From positions 186,001 to 250,000 of the forward strand of contig NZ_JACHJK010000015.1 in NCBI RefSeq assembly GCF_014203595.1: a DNA stretch of 64,000 nucleotides, written 5' to 3'. Positions 17,540-25,323 of the stretch are shown in pieces. Positions within the stretch are counted from its first letter, which is position 1, and every line of letters begins with the position of its first letter. The stretch comes from Streptomyces echinatus. Its GTDB lineage: Bacteria > Actinomycetota > Actinomycetes > Streptomycetales > Streptomycetaceae. Position numbers and translations under genes: made by a program. The notes beneath the pieces are model-generated. The model saw nothing but the letters and a program-made list of their open reading frames with translations. It was not told where the DNA came from and made no database searches.

Positions 17540-18094
17540 ATGGACAGCCATGGGCAGGACGAGCAGCGGGTCGTGTGGGCCGTGGTCGGCACGGACATCG
17601 GGCCGCTGATGCTGGCGGCGACCGGCGACGGCCTGGTCAACGTCGTCTTCCACGCCTCGGACGCGGTGCGTGACCAGGCGCTGGAGCGGCTGGCCGCCCG
17701 GCTGGGCGGCAGGCCGGCGGAGGAGCCGGACTCACCGCTGCTGGCGGAGGCGATACGCCAGCTGCGGGCGTACTTCGCGGGCGAGCGGCACGACTTCGAC
17801 CTGCCGCTCGACTGGTCGCTGATCTCCGGCTTCAACCGGCAGGTGCTCCGCGAGCTGGCGTCCGGCGTGCCGTACGGCACCGTCGTGGGCTACGGCGATC
17901 TGGCAGGGCGCGTGGGGCAGCCCGGCGGGGCCCAAGCGGTCGGCGCGGCGATGGGGGCCAATCCGCTGCCCGTGGTGGTGCCGTGCCACCGGGTGGTGGA
18001 GAGCGACGGTGGCCTCGGCGGTTTCGGGGGCGGTCTCGAGACCAAGCGCAAGCTGCTCGCTCTGGAGGGTGTGCTGCCCGAGCCGCTGTTCTGA
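17540..18094 (+). CDS. ogt: Methylated-DNA--cysteine S-methyltransferase
   Basis: A 184-aa suicidal DNA repair protein that moves alkyl groups from O6-alkylguanine to its own cysteine. The active-site motif PCHRVVESDGGLGGF lies around residue 150, preceded by the helix-turn-helix region RVGQPGGAQAVGAAMGANPL that binds the minor groove. The N-terminal alpha/beta domain VGTDIGPLMLAATGDGLVNV is typical of the Ogt type. Length fits a stand-alone enzyme without an Ada regulatory domain. The ATG has TACCGT six bases before the intervening GGGCGC, so it may be leaderless. It follows the phosphodiesterase by 40 bp; there is no functional link apparent. Confidence 0.95.
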   Translation: MDSHGQDEQRVVWAVVGTDIGPLMLAATGDGLVNVVFHASDAVRDQALERLAARLGGRPAEEPDSPLLAEAIRQLRAYFAGERHDFDLPLDWSLISGFNRQVLRELASGVPYGTVVGYGDLAGRVGQPGGAQAVGAAMGANPLPVVVPCHRVVESDGGLGGFGGGLETKRKLLALEGVLPEPLF

Positions 18095-18147
18095 CGGCCC
18101 GGGACGCAGCTTCGGCTCTGGTTCGGCTCAGGCCGGGCGAAAGACCC

Positions 18148-18579
18148 TTAGTCCTCGTAGTGCCGGGCCTCGAAGACGTTGCCGTCGGGGTCGCGGAAAT
18201 AGAAGCTGCGCGTGGCGTCGCCGCGGGCGCCGGACAGGCCGGTGTCGATGCCCGACACGGGGACACCGTGTTCCTCGAGACGGGCGCGCAGGGCGTCGAA
18301 GTCGTCCCCGGGCAGGGACAGGCAGACATGGTTGACCGGGTGGCCCGCGCTCTCGACCGAGCCGGGCAGCATCGTCATCCGTGGGGCGAAGCTGTGCGGA
18401 GCGAGGTCGAGGATGGTCTCCTCGTTGACGCGTATGGAGGGGAAAGCCACCTTTCCTTCGGCGAACTCGGCGACTCTCATCGGCTCCAGACCGACGGCCG
18501 TCTCGTAGAAGGCGGCCGCGGCGACCGGATCGGCCACCCACAGGACGAGGTGGTCGAAACGCATGGTGTTCTTCGTCAT
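18148..18579 (-). CDS. VOC-family (glyoxalase/bleomycin-resistance fold) protein
   Basis: A 143-aa protein made of two VOC beta-alpha-beta-beta-beta units. Typical pieces are RFDHLVLWVADPVAAAAFYE at the start, HPVNHVCLSLPGDDFDAL in the middle and SFYFRDPDGNVFEARHYED at the end, which place His/Glu metal ligands in the usual positions. Such small proteins act as dioxygenases, isomerases or drug-binding resistance proteins; no particular reaction can be assigned. It is convergent with the alkyltransferase gene. The ATG giving TKNTMRFDH is used; an internal ATG four codons later is also possible. Confidence 0.88.
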   Translation of the reverse strand: MTKNTMRFDHLVLWVADPVAAAAFYETAVGLEPMRVAEFAEGKVAFPSIRVNEETILDLAPHSFAPRMTMLPGSVESAGHPVNHVCLSLPGDDFDALRARLEEHGVPVSGIDTGLSGARGDATRSFYFRDPDGNVFEARHYED

Positions 18580-18681
18580 GGGACCCAGGCTGGTGTCCTC
18601 CGCCCATGAGGCACAAGCGGTTTATCCGTGGTCCCTGCCCGCCAGAGATGAGGGAGGGACCGACGGACAGGAGGCGGACAC

Positions 18682-19590
18682 GTGGTGCTGGTGCTGTCGG
18701 AAGAAGTCCGGGAGGCGATCGACGCGCGGCGGCCGGTGGTGGCTCTGGAGTCCACGATCATCGCGCACGGCCTGCCCCGCCCCCGCAATCTGCAGGTGGC
18801 CCTGGAGCTGGAGGACATGGTGCGGCGGGAGGGCGCCGTGCCGGCGACCGTCGCCCTGCTCGACGGGCGGCCCCGGGTCGGACTGGACAAGGAGCAGCTG
18901 GAGCGGGTCGCGAACGAGGACGGCATCCGCAAGCTGGGCCACCGCGATCTGCCGCTCGCCGTGGCGGCGGGAGCGAGCGGGGCGACGACGGTGTCGGCGA
19001 CGGCGCAGCTGGCCGCGCTGGCGGGGGTCCGGGTGTTCGCCACGGGCGGTCTCGGCGGTGTGCACCGGGAGTGGACGGTGACGCAGGACGAGTCGGCCGA
19101 TCTGGGGCTGCTGGCGCGTACCCGGATCACGGTGGTGTGCGCGGGCGTGAAGTCGATCCTGGACGTGCCGGCGACGCTGCAGCGGCTGGAGACGCTGGGG
19201 GTGGCCGTCGCCGGGTACGGCACGGACCGGTTCCCCGGCTTCTACCTGTCGGACTCGGGGCATCCGGTCGACTGGACGCTGGACACCCCGGAGCAGGTCG
19301 CCGACGTGATGCGGGCCCAGGACGGGCTGGGCGTGCCGGAGTCGGCTCTGATCGTCGCCCACCCGGTCCCGGAGGCGGATCAACTCGATCCCGGGCTGCA
19401 CGCACGTGTGCTCGCCGACGCGCTGCGGGCCTGCGCCGAGCAGGGTGTCACCGGTCAGGCGGTGACACCGTTCCTGCTGGACTACCTGGTCCGGCACACG
19501 GAGGGCGCCTCGCTGAGCGCCAACCTGGCGGCGGTGCGCGGCAACGTCCGGCTGGCGGCGCGGATCGCCACGGCGTGGACCAGGGGGTGA
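18682..19590 (+). CDS. psuG: Pseudouridine-5'-phosphate glycosidase
   Basis: A 302-aa enzyme that cleaves pseudouridine 5'-phosphate to uracil and ribose 5-phosphate. Family signatures are VVALESTIIAHGLPRPRNL near the N-terminus, ATVALLDGRPRVGL, ASGATTVSATAQLAALAG, FATGGLGGVHR and VVCAGVKSILDVPATLQRLE, whose Lys is the catalytic residue. The end, GASLSANLAAVRGNVRLAARIA, is conserved too. Length is the family norm. GTG 18682 is preceded by GGAGG about ten bases upstream. Its stop codon overlaps the kinase GTG (GTGA), so the kinase that makes its substrate is translationally coupled: a two-gene pseudouridine salvage operon. Confidence 0.96.
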   Translation: MVLVLSEEVREAIDARRPVVALESTIIAHGLPRPRNLQVALELEDMVRREGAVPATVALLDGRPRVGLDKEQLERVANEDGIRKLGHRDLPLAVAAGASGATTVSATAQLAALAGVRVFATGGLGGVHREWTVTQDESADLGLLARTRITVVCAGVKSILDVPATLQRLETLGVAVAGYGTDRFPGFYLSDSGHPVDWTLDTPEQVADVMRAQDGLGVPESALIVAHPVPEADQLDPGLHARVLADALRACAEQGVTGQAVTPFLLDYLVRHTEGASLSANLAAVRGNVRLAARIATAWTRG

Positions 19591-20510
19591 GCACCGCCCG
19601 GAACGGAGCGCTGCTGGTCGTGGGGGACGTGGTGACGGACGTGGTAGCCCGGCACCGGGGACCGCTGGCGGCCGGCACCGACACGGCCGCCGTGATCCGG
19701 ACGCTGCCGGGCGGCGCGGGCGCCAACGTCGCCTGCTGGGCGGCCCACGCGGGCTGCGGGGACGTCAGGCTGCTGGGGCGGGTGGGGGCGGACGCCGCCG
19801 CGTGGCACGAGCGGGAGCTGGTCGCGGGCGGGGTGCGGCCGCGGCTGGTGGTGGATCCGGAGGCGGCGACCGGGACGGTGGTGTGTCTCGTCGACGCGGG
19901 CGCGGCGGCCGAGCGGACGTTCCTGACGGACAGCGGGGCGTCCCTGCGGCTCGGTCCGGCCGACTGGTCGGACGCACTGCTCGACGGGGTGGCCCGGCTG
20001 CATCTGTCGGGCTACCTGCTGTTCACGGAGTCGAGCCGGGCGCTCGCCGGGACGGCGCTCGCGGCGGCACGCGCGCGTGGCGTGCCGGTGAGTCTGGACC
20101 CGGCGTCGGCCGGCTTCCTGCTGGAGCTGGGGGCGGAGCGTTTCCTGGCCTTCGCGGAGGGGCTGGACCTGCTCCTGCCCAGCCGGGACGAGGCGTGTCT
20201 GCTGACCGGGCTGCCGGATGCCGCGGACGCGGCGGCCAAGCTGAGCCGTCTCGTGCCGCTGGTGGTGGCCAAGGCGGGGGCGGACGGGGCGCTGGTGGCG
20301 CGTTCCGGCACGGTACTGGCCCGGGTGCCGGCCCAGTCGGCTACGCCCCGCGACACCACGGGCGCGGGTGACGCCTTCACCGGTGCTTTCCTCGCCGCGC
20401 TGCTCGCGGGCGCGGCCCCGCAGGAGGCGGCGGCACAGGGCTGCCGGGCGGGCGCGGAAGCGGTGCGACGGGTGGGCGGCAGACCACCGCACCGAGGCCA
20501 CGGACGCTAG
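19587..20510 (+). CDS. PfkB-family carbohydrate kinase, probable pseudouridine kinase
   Basis: A 307-aa ribokinase-fold kinase. The glycine-rich GGAGANVACWAAHAG near residue 37 and the C-terminal DTTGAGDAFTGAFLAALLAG (anion hole and catalytic Asp) are the two PfkB signatures. Overlap with psuG by four bases strongly suggests that it phosphorylates pseudouridine to the psuG substrate; substrate identity is inferred from context. GTG 19587 is selected because of the overlap; another GTG four codons earlier is possible. One copy of the 12-bp palindrome CACGCGCGCGTG occurs inside the gene at 20068-20079. Confidence 0.88.
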   Translation: MSTARNGALLVVGDVVTDVVARHRGPLAAGTDTAAVIRTLPGGAGANVACWAAHAGCGDVRLLGRVGADAAAWHERELVAGGVRPRLVVDPEAATGTVVCLVDAGAAAERTFLTDSGASLRLGPADWSDALLDGVARLHLSGYLLFTESSRALAGTALAAARARGVPVSLDPASAGFLLELGAERFLAFAEGLDLLLPSRDEACLLTGLPDAADAAAKLSRLVPLVVAKAGADGALVARSGTVLARVPAQSATPRDTTGAGDAFTGAFLAALLAGAAPQEAAAQGCRAGAEAVRRVGGRPPHRGHGR

Positions 20511-20544
20511 GCAGCGGCGAACGCCGGAGGCCACTGTCACTCCT

Positions 20545-20644
20545 CTTCCGGAGGCGGGTGGCCGTACGACTTCCGGAGGTGGGTGGCCGTACGACTTAGG
20601 GAGGCAGGTGGCCGTCCCACTTCCGAAGGCGGGTGGCCGTACGA
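20545..20644 (+). repeat. Four tandem 25-bp repeats, intergenic
   Basis: Units begin at 20545, 20570, 20595 and 20620. Each starts CTTCCGGAGG (variants in units 3 and 4) and contains GGTGGCCGTACGA or GGTGGCCGTCCCA. Units 1, 2 and 4 differ at only one or two positions; unit 3 is more diverged. The 25-bp period is not a multiple of three, and the array lies between two convergent genes. Confidence 0.95.
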
Positions 20645-20711
20645 CGGCAGCCGAAACGGTCCGGCACTTCCCCATGCCCCACTGCGGGAGACCATTCCGC
20701 CGGTGCGGGAG

Positions 20712-21506
20712 CTACTCCTTGCGGCCCCAGGCCGAGATCATCGGGGCGGTGACCAGGTCCATGGAACCGGCCTCGACATCGGCCAGGTGCTGGTCGATCT
20801 CCGCGTCGGTGGCGAGGCCGGCGGCGACGAGCCGGTCCCGGATCTGACGGACCGTCGCGGCCTCCAGGGCGGTGCAGGCGGGCGAGGTCACGGGGAAGTA
20901 CGCGTCCGCCTCGACGCCCCGCAGCCCGGCCTCCCGGAGGAGCCGCGGGAGTTTGCGCCCGTAGGACAGGTCGGCGCCGCGGTCGGCGAGCAGCTTGCGG
21001 AAGCCGTGGCGCAGCCGGTTGGCGAGCCGCTGCTCGGGACCGTGCTCGTCGGGGCAGATCAGGGGCTGGAGGGCGGGGTCGGCGTCCTCGATCAGCAGTC
21101 GTCCGCCGGGCCGCAGGGACTTGATCATGGATCGCAAGGCCCGTTCCCGGTCGGGTACATGGACGAGGACCAGCCGGGCGTGGACCAGGTCGAAGCCCTC
21201 CCCCGGCGGCTCCTCGGCGCCCACGTCGTGGACGCGGACCTCCACCGGCGGGCGGGCCGCGGGGGTCAGCCGTGAGGTGTCGATGTCGGTGGCGACGACC
21301 TGCCCGGCCGGTCCGACCCTTTCGGCGAGCCAGGACACGACGGAGGTGCCGCCGGCCCCGACTTCCCAGCAGCGCCGGCCCGGTCCGACACCGAGGTCTT
21401 CGAGGTGACGGAAGGTCGTGGGGTCGAAGAGGGCTGCGAAGGCGTCGAAGCGCCGGCCTGCCTCGTTCTGCTGGTTGTCCAGGAGGTATCCGTCGGAAGG
21501 CGTCAT
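20712..21506 (-). CDS. Class I SAM-dependent methyltransferase
   Basis: A 264-aa Rossmann-fold methyltransferase. SAM-binding motif I is CWEVGAGGTSVVSWLAERVG (about residues 44-63), motif II VVATDIDTS, and FDLVHARLVLVHVPDRERAL is the catalytic loop region; the C-terminal half has LLRDAGL-like sequence LLREAGLRGVEADAYF, as in ubiquinone/menaquinone-like methyltransferases. The acceptor is unknown. ATG 21506 has GGGGGC just upstream; the ATG four codons before it is an alternative. Divergent from corA, convergent with the pseudouridine operon across the 25-bp repeat array. Confidence 0.88.
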   Translation of the reverse strand: MTPSDGYLLDNQQNEAGRRFDAFAALFDPTTFRHLEDLGVGPGRRCWEVGAGGTSVVSWLAERVGPAGQVVATDIDTSRLTPAARPPVEVRVHDVGAEEPPGEGFDLVHARLVLVHVPDRERALRSMIKSLRPGGRLLIEDADPALQPLICPDEHGPEQRLANRLRHGFRKLLADRGADLSYGRKLPRLLREAGLRGVEADAYFPVTSPACTALEAATVRQIRDRLVAAGLATDAEIDQHLADVEAGSMDLVTAPMISAWGRKE

Positions 21507-21656
21507 GCCCCCGATCATCCCGGTCACCCGGGTTGTCCGCCTCGACCGACCCTTCATCCACAGGCGGGAACAAAGCGGAACTCGCCCTTCCCACAGGCTT
21601 GCCCGCAGATCGACCGGGGCTGGCAGACTTGCGGAGCAAGGCGCGGAAGCGTTACG

Positions 21657-21681
21657 CGAGGAGATCCACACGAGGAGATCC
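21657..21681 (+). repeat. Duplicated Shine-Dalgarno region before corA
   Basis: CGAGGAGATCC occurs twice, at 21657-21667 and 21671-21681. The second copy is spaced correctly for the corA ATG at 21684; the first would only serve a start codon that does not exist there. Confidence 0.85.
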
Positions 21682-21683
21682 GG

Positions 21684-22811
21684 ATGTCCATGGCAGGGAA
21701 TCTGCGGAAGGTCACGGGGCTGAGCAGGGTCGGCGGCCTGCGCAAGGTGGCGCGGCTGGCCCGGCGGCGGCCGCGCGTGGACCTGAGCCATCCCGCCAGG
21801 TCGCCCCTGGGCTCATCGGTGGTGAACTGCGTGACGTATCAGGACGGCCTGCGCGTGCCGGGGTGTGCCGACCTGGTGGATGCCGTACGGCTGGTGCGCA
21901 AGACCGGCGAGGGTTTCGTCTGGCTCGGGCTCCATGAGCCGACGGACCGGGAGTTCGCGGGGATCGCCGAGCTGTTCGACCTGCATCCGCTGGCGGTGGA
22001 GGACGCGGTCGAGGCTCACCAGCGGCCGAAGCTGGAGCACTACGGGGACACGCTCTTCACGGTGTTCAAGACCGTCTGCTACGTGGAGCACGAGCAGCTG
22101 ACGGCGACCAGCGAGGTGGTGGACACCGGCGAGATCATGGTGTTCGTCGGCGAGGACTTCGTGATCACGGTGCGGCACGGACGGCACGGCTCACTCGGCC
22201 CGCTGCGCGAGGAGTTGGAGGCGGACCCGCTCCAGCTCGCCAAGGGGCCGGCAGCCGTACTGCACGCGATCGCCGACCACGTGGTCGACGACTATCTGAA
22301 CGTCACGGACGCGGTGCAGGCCGACATAGACCAGGTCGAGACGGAGGTGTTCTCGGAGAACGGGGCACGTCTCGACCCGGGCCGCATCTACCAGATGAAG
22401 CGTGAACTGCTGGAACTGAAGCGAGCGGTGGTGCCGCTGGGCCGCCCCGTGGAGGACCTGGCCACCCGGCCCATCCGGGTCGTCGCCCCGGAGATACAGG
22501 CCTACTTCCGGGATGTGCTCGACCATCTGATCCGGGCCAAGGAACAGATCGCCGCGTTCGACGAACTGCTCAACTCCATCCTGCAGGCACATCTGGCGCA
22601 GGTGACCGTCGCGCAGAACGAGGACATGCGGAGAATCACGGCCTGGGCCGCGGTGATCGCCGTGCCGACGATGGTGTGCGGGGTGTACGGCATGAACTTC
22701 GACCACATGCCGGAGCTGCACTGGCAGTTCGGCTACCCGCTGATCATGACCGTGATGGCGGGGGCGTGTCTGGCGCTGTACCGGGGCTTCCGGCGCAACG
22801 GCTGGCTCTGA
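21684..22811 (+). CDS. corA: CorA-family magnesium/cobalt transport protein
   Basis: A 375-aa pentameric channel for Mg2+ (also Co2+, Ni2+). The cytoplasmic N-terminal funnel occupies about residues 40-300, with the DHVVDDYLNVTDAVQADIDQ and YFRDVLDHLIRAKEQ stalk helices; two C-terminal membrane helices flank the selectivity motif YGMNFDHMPE. The first 40 residues are strongly basic (RKVTGLSRVGGLRKVARLARR), an extension beyond the minimal family. GAGGAG at 21672-21677 sets the ATG at 21684. It stands alone between divergent and convergent neighbours, without an obvious Mg riboswitch; the 5' region is short. Confidence 0.95.
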   Translation: MSMAGNLRKVTGLSRVGGLRKVARLARRRPRVDLSHPARSPLGSSVVNCVTYQDGLRVPGCADLVDAVRLVRKTGEGFVWLGLHEPTDREFAGIAELFDLHPLAVEDAVEAHQRPKLEHYGDTLFTVFKTVCYVEHEQLTATSEVVDTGEIMVFVGEDFVITVRHGRHGSLGPLREELEADPLQLAKGPAAVLHAIADHVVDDYLNVTDAVQADIDQVETEVFSENGARLDPGRIYQMKRELLELKRAVVPLGRPVEDLATRPIRVVAPEIQAYFRDVLDHLIRAKEQIAAFDELLNSILQAHLAQVTVAQNEDMRRITAWAAVIAVPTMVCGVYGMNFDHMPELHWQFGYPLIMTVMAGACLALYRGFRRNGWL

Positions 22812-22896
22812 AGCCGGAGGGAAACCTGAGCCGGGCCCACGCACCGGCGCCATGGCCCGCGAGCCGAGCCGGATCCGAGGGTTCCGCCCCGTCGGA

Positions 22897-23538
22897 TCAG
22901 CCGCTCCAGGCGGGGTGGCGCGGGTCGTCGGCGCGGACCAGGACGTCCGCCGTCGCGCTCGGGTCGGTCTCGGCGCCGTAGCGCTCGAAGGCCGGGAGGG
23001 TCCACTGGTCGGCCTCGGCGGTGCGGCGGCGCAGGGCACCCGGGGAGAGGAGGAGGTGCACGGTCAGGTCGAAGGGGAACCAGTGGCGCAGGAGGAGGGG
23101 GCCGTGGAGCAGCAGGATTCCGCCGGGAGGGAGTTGGACGTAGGGGCTGCGTGTGGCCCGGTCCGTGTCCGGATCCCACAGGTCGGGCAGGATCCGCCCA
23201 CTGCCTCCGGGATCGAGCGGTCCGAAGACCTCGCGCCACAGGGCGCCCGTGTCGAACCACCCGCTGTAGTACGACTCCTCGTCCCGGTGCCCGTGCTCCA
23301 GCCGCAGCGAGGCCGGGCGCAGGAATCCCTCGGTACCGATGACGAGCGAGGGGCGGCCGCGCACCCGCAGCGCCTCCCCGACACGCGCGGCGAGGTCTCC
23401 CGGATGTGAGGCAGGGGCGCCATCGAAGCCGGCGCGCTGCCAGTTCCCTCCGTCGGCCGGGGCGGCACCGGCCAGGCGGTCGGCGAGCCGCTCGGCCAGC
23501 CGGTCCCAGGTGATGGCTTCGAGTCGCACAGAGCCCAT
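22897..23538 (-). CDS. Uridine-kinase-like protein with degenerate P-loop
   Basis: A 213-aa protein related to actinobacterial uridine kinase-like NTPases by overall layout: N-terminal LAERLADRL helix, GFDG strand, then YYSGWFDTGALWREVFGPLDPGG, LPPGGILLLHGPLLLRHW and the C-terminal DVLVRADDPRHP. In functional relatives GFDG continues into a GAGKT/S P-loop; here it reads GFDGAPASHPGDLAARVG, with no Lys or Ser/Thr pair. ATP binding is therefore doubtful, and it may be a pseudo-enzyme. The family call is from general resemblance and is moderate. The upstream DNA on the other strand has G-rich 9-bp repeats. Confidence 0.6.
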   Translation of the reverse strand: MGSVRLEAITWDRLAERLADRLAGAAPADGGNWQRAGFDGAPASHPGDLAARVGEALRVRGRPSLVIGTEGFLRPASLRLEHGHRDEESYYSGWFDTGALWREVFGPLDPGGSGRILPDLWDPDTDRATRSPYVQLPPGGILLLHGPLLLRHWFPFDLTVHLLLSPGALRRRTAEADQWTLPAFERYGAETDPSATADVLVRADDPRHPAWSG

Positions 23539-23605
23539 GATGCCGGGCCGCCCGGGAGACCGGCGAGGGCGGTCAGGCAAGGGGGCCGGCCGCGCGGCGG
23601 GCCGC

Positions 23606-23632
23606 GGGCAGGGCGGGCAGGGCGGGCAGGGC
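23606..23632 (+). repeat. Three perfect 9-bp GGGCAGGGC repeats, G-quadruplex-prone
   Basis: GGGCAGGGC occurs three times end to end, giving six consecutive GGG runs separated by one or two bases on the plus strand. This satisfies the usual G-quadruplex pattern. It lies about 70 bp upstream of the minus-strand uridine-kinase-like gene. Confidence 0.9.
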
Positions 23633-23794
23633 AGGCATTCAACTTCCGGGAGGGCAAGGACTAGTTCCGTCGGCTCAAGAGCAGAGGGGGCGTGCGGGAC
23701 CCGAAGAGCAGGACGAGTGGAAGAGAAGGACGGGAGGAGGAGAAGGTGCGGGCGGGGGCGGGAGGCGTGGGCGGGGACGGGGAAAGTACCGCGT

Positions 23795-24490
23795 ATGGCG
23801 CTACCCACGACTCCCCACTCCCCCGGCCGGCTTGTCGTCGTCCAGCCGCTGAAGCGCAAGCGGTGTGCCGGCTGCCTGCGAGGTCCGCTGTCGCTGCTGG
23901 TGCTGGAGGAGGGAGCACCGCGGTGTCTGGACTGCGCCGACCTCGGGCACCTGGTGTTCCTGCCGCGCGGCGACACGGCCCTGACGCGCAGATCGCGGGA
24001 GGAGAGCACGCTGTCGGCGGTGGTGGTGCGGTTCAACCGGCGCAGGAGCCGCTACGAACGCCAGGGCGTGCTCGTGGAGGAGGCCGCGCTGGCCCGGGCC
24101 GAGGCGCGCTGTCTCGCGGACGCGGAGGCACGGCGTCGGCGGCGGGCCCGGGACGCACGGCGCAGGGCCGGGGAGGACGAGCGGTTCGCGGCCGCGTTCA
24201 CCGCCGAGATCCTCCGGCTGTTCCCCGGGTGTCCGGCCGAGCGGGCCCGGGCGATCGCGGCCCACGCCTCGGTGCGGGGCAGCGGGCGGGTCGGGCGCAG
24301 CGCGGCCGGGCGGGCGCTGACCGAGGGGGCGGTGATCTCGGCGGTCGTGGCGGCCGTACGGCATGTGGACACGGCGTACGACCAGCTGCTGATGGCCGGG
24401 GTGCCTCGGTTCGAGGCACGACGCCGGATCACGCCGGCCGTGGAGAGCGTGCTGCGGGGCTGGCAGGGAGCCGGGGAGGACGCGGGCTGA
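23795..24490 (+). CDS. DUF2293 domain-containing protein
   Basis: A 231-aa protein of unknown function found widely in Streptomyces. Near the start there is a two-Cys-pair element CAGCLRGP...CLDCADLGHLVFLPRGD, which looks like a small zinc knuckle. It is followed by a strongly basic helical region ARCLADAEARRRRRARDARR, and by the DUF2293 domain FPGCPAERARAIAAHASVRG plus SAVVAAVRHVDTAYDQLLM. The combination suggests nucleic-acid binding, as inference only. The ATG starts just before the conserved LVVVQPLKRKRC. The reading frame stays open far upstream, but that part has no conserved sequence. Confidence 0.75.
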   Translation: MALPTTPHSPGRLVVVQPLKRKRCAGCLRGPLSLLVLEEGAPRCLDCADLGHLVFLPRGDTALTRRSREESTLSAVVVRFNRRRSRYERQGVLVEEAALARAEARCLADAEARRRRRARDARRRAGEDERFAAAFTAEILRLFPGCPAERARAIAAHASVRGSGRVGRSAAGRALTEGAVISAVVAAVRHVDTAYDQLLMAGVPRFEARRRITPAVESVLRGWQGAGEDAG

Positions 24491-24599
24491 GTGCGCGGGG
24501 AGAAGACCGGCCCGTAGGGAAAGATCCGTGCCGGACCGGCGCGGAGGGGACGACCCGTGCCGGAGACTGGGCCGGGTGGAGTGGAATGGGGGCGTGGAG

Positions 24600-25079
24600 A
24601 TGATCGACGGGCCGTTCTTCGTGCTGGTCGTGGTGGGGATTGTGGGGACCGGGCTGGTGGCCGGTGTCTTCTGCGGGTTCTCGACCTTCGTGATGCGGGG
24701 GCTGGCGGCGTTGCCGCCCTCGCAGGGGGTCGCGGCGATGAACGCGATCAACGTCGCGGCCGTCCGGCCGGCCTTCATGGCCGTCTTCGCCGGATCGGCG
24801 GCGCTGAGTGCGCTGATCGCGGTGGTGACGTTCGTCGTGTGGCCGGACGAGGGGACGGTGGAGCTGCTGCTGGGCAGCGCGTTGTACCTGGCCGGCTCGT
24901 TCGGGCTGACGATCGTCGCGAACGTTCCCCGCAACGACCGGCTGGCCGGACTCTCGCCAGGTGCGCAGGAGGCCGCCGACTACTGGCCGGCGTATGTACG
25001 CGAATGGACGTTCTGGAACCACGTCCGGACCGTCGCCTCGGCCGCGGCGTCCCTCGTCTACATACTGGCGCTCGCCTGA
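24600..25079 (+). CDS. DUF1772 (anthrone oxygenase-like) membrane protein
   Basis: A 159-aa protein with four predicted membrane helices: FFVLVVVGIVGTGLVAGVFC, AFMAVFAGSAALSALIAVV, LLLGSALYLAGSFGLTIVANVP and a C-terminal one. The NVPRND motif, and EWTFWNHVRTVASAAAS near the end, are the conserved DUF1772 elements; the family includes anthrone oxygenases and NoxA-like proteins, but most members have no known activity. ATG 24600 is preceded by GGGGGCGTGGAG; a GTG two codons upstream is an alternative. It lies 110 bp after the DUF2293 gene, co-directional. Confidence 0.82.
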   Translation: MIDGPFFVLVVVGIVGTGLVAGVFCGFSTFVMRGLAALPPSQGVAAMNAINVAAVRPAFMAVFAGSAALSALIAVVTFVVWPDEGTVELLLGSALYLAGSFGLTIVANVPRNDRLAGLSPGAQEAADYWPAYVREWTFWNHVRTVASAAASLVYILALA

Positions 25080-25323
25080 TTCTCGGGCGCACGCGGTCGC
25101 ACGCAGGCTCACCGAGCCCACCGGGCGCCGCCGACCCTGGAAGTCGGCTGAGAACCTCCCGGAGCCGGCCCGTCCCGTGCTGAGGAAACCCCGGGAGAAA
25201 GCGCTGTCCGCCACTCTGCGCGGCTGTCGGCGGGGACGTATCGTGGCCGAAAGAGTGCCGCCCGAAGACGCACGGCCCTTCGTACACCCGGTGCCACCGG
25301 TGCCCGTACGCGAGGAAGACGCC

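Noticed and set aside
18095..18147. GGCCCGG/CCGGGC hairpin as terminator between the alkyltransferase and VOC genes
   Set aside because: Six-base arms with a long loop are too weak to separate from chance in GC-rich DNA.
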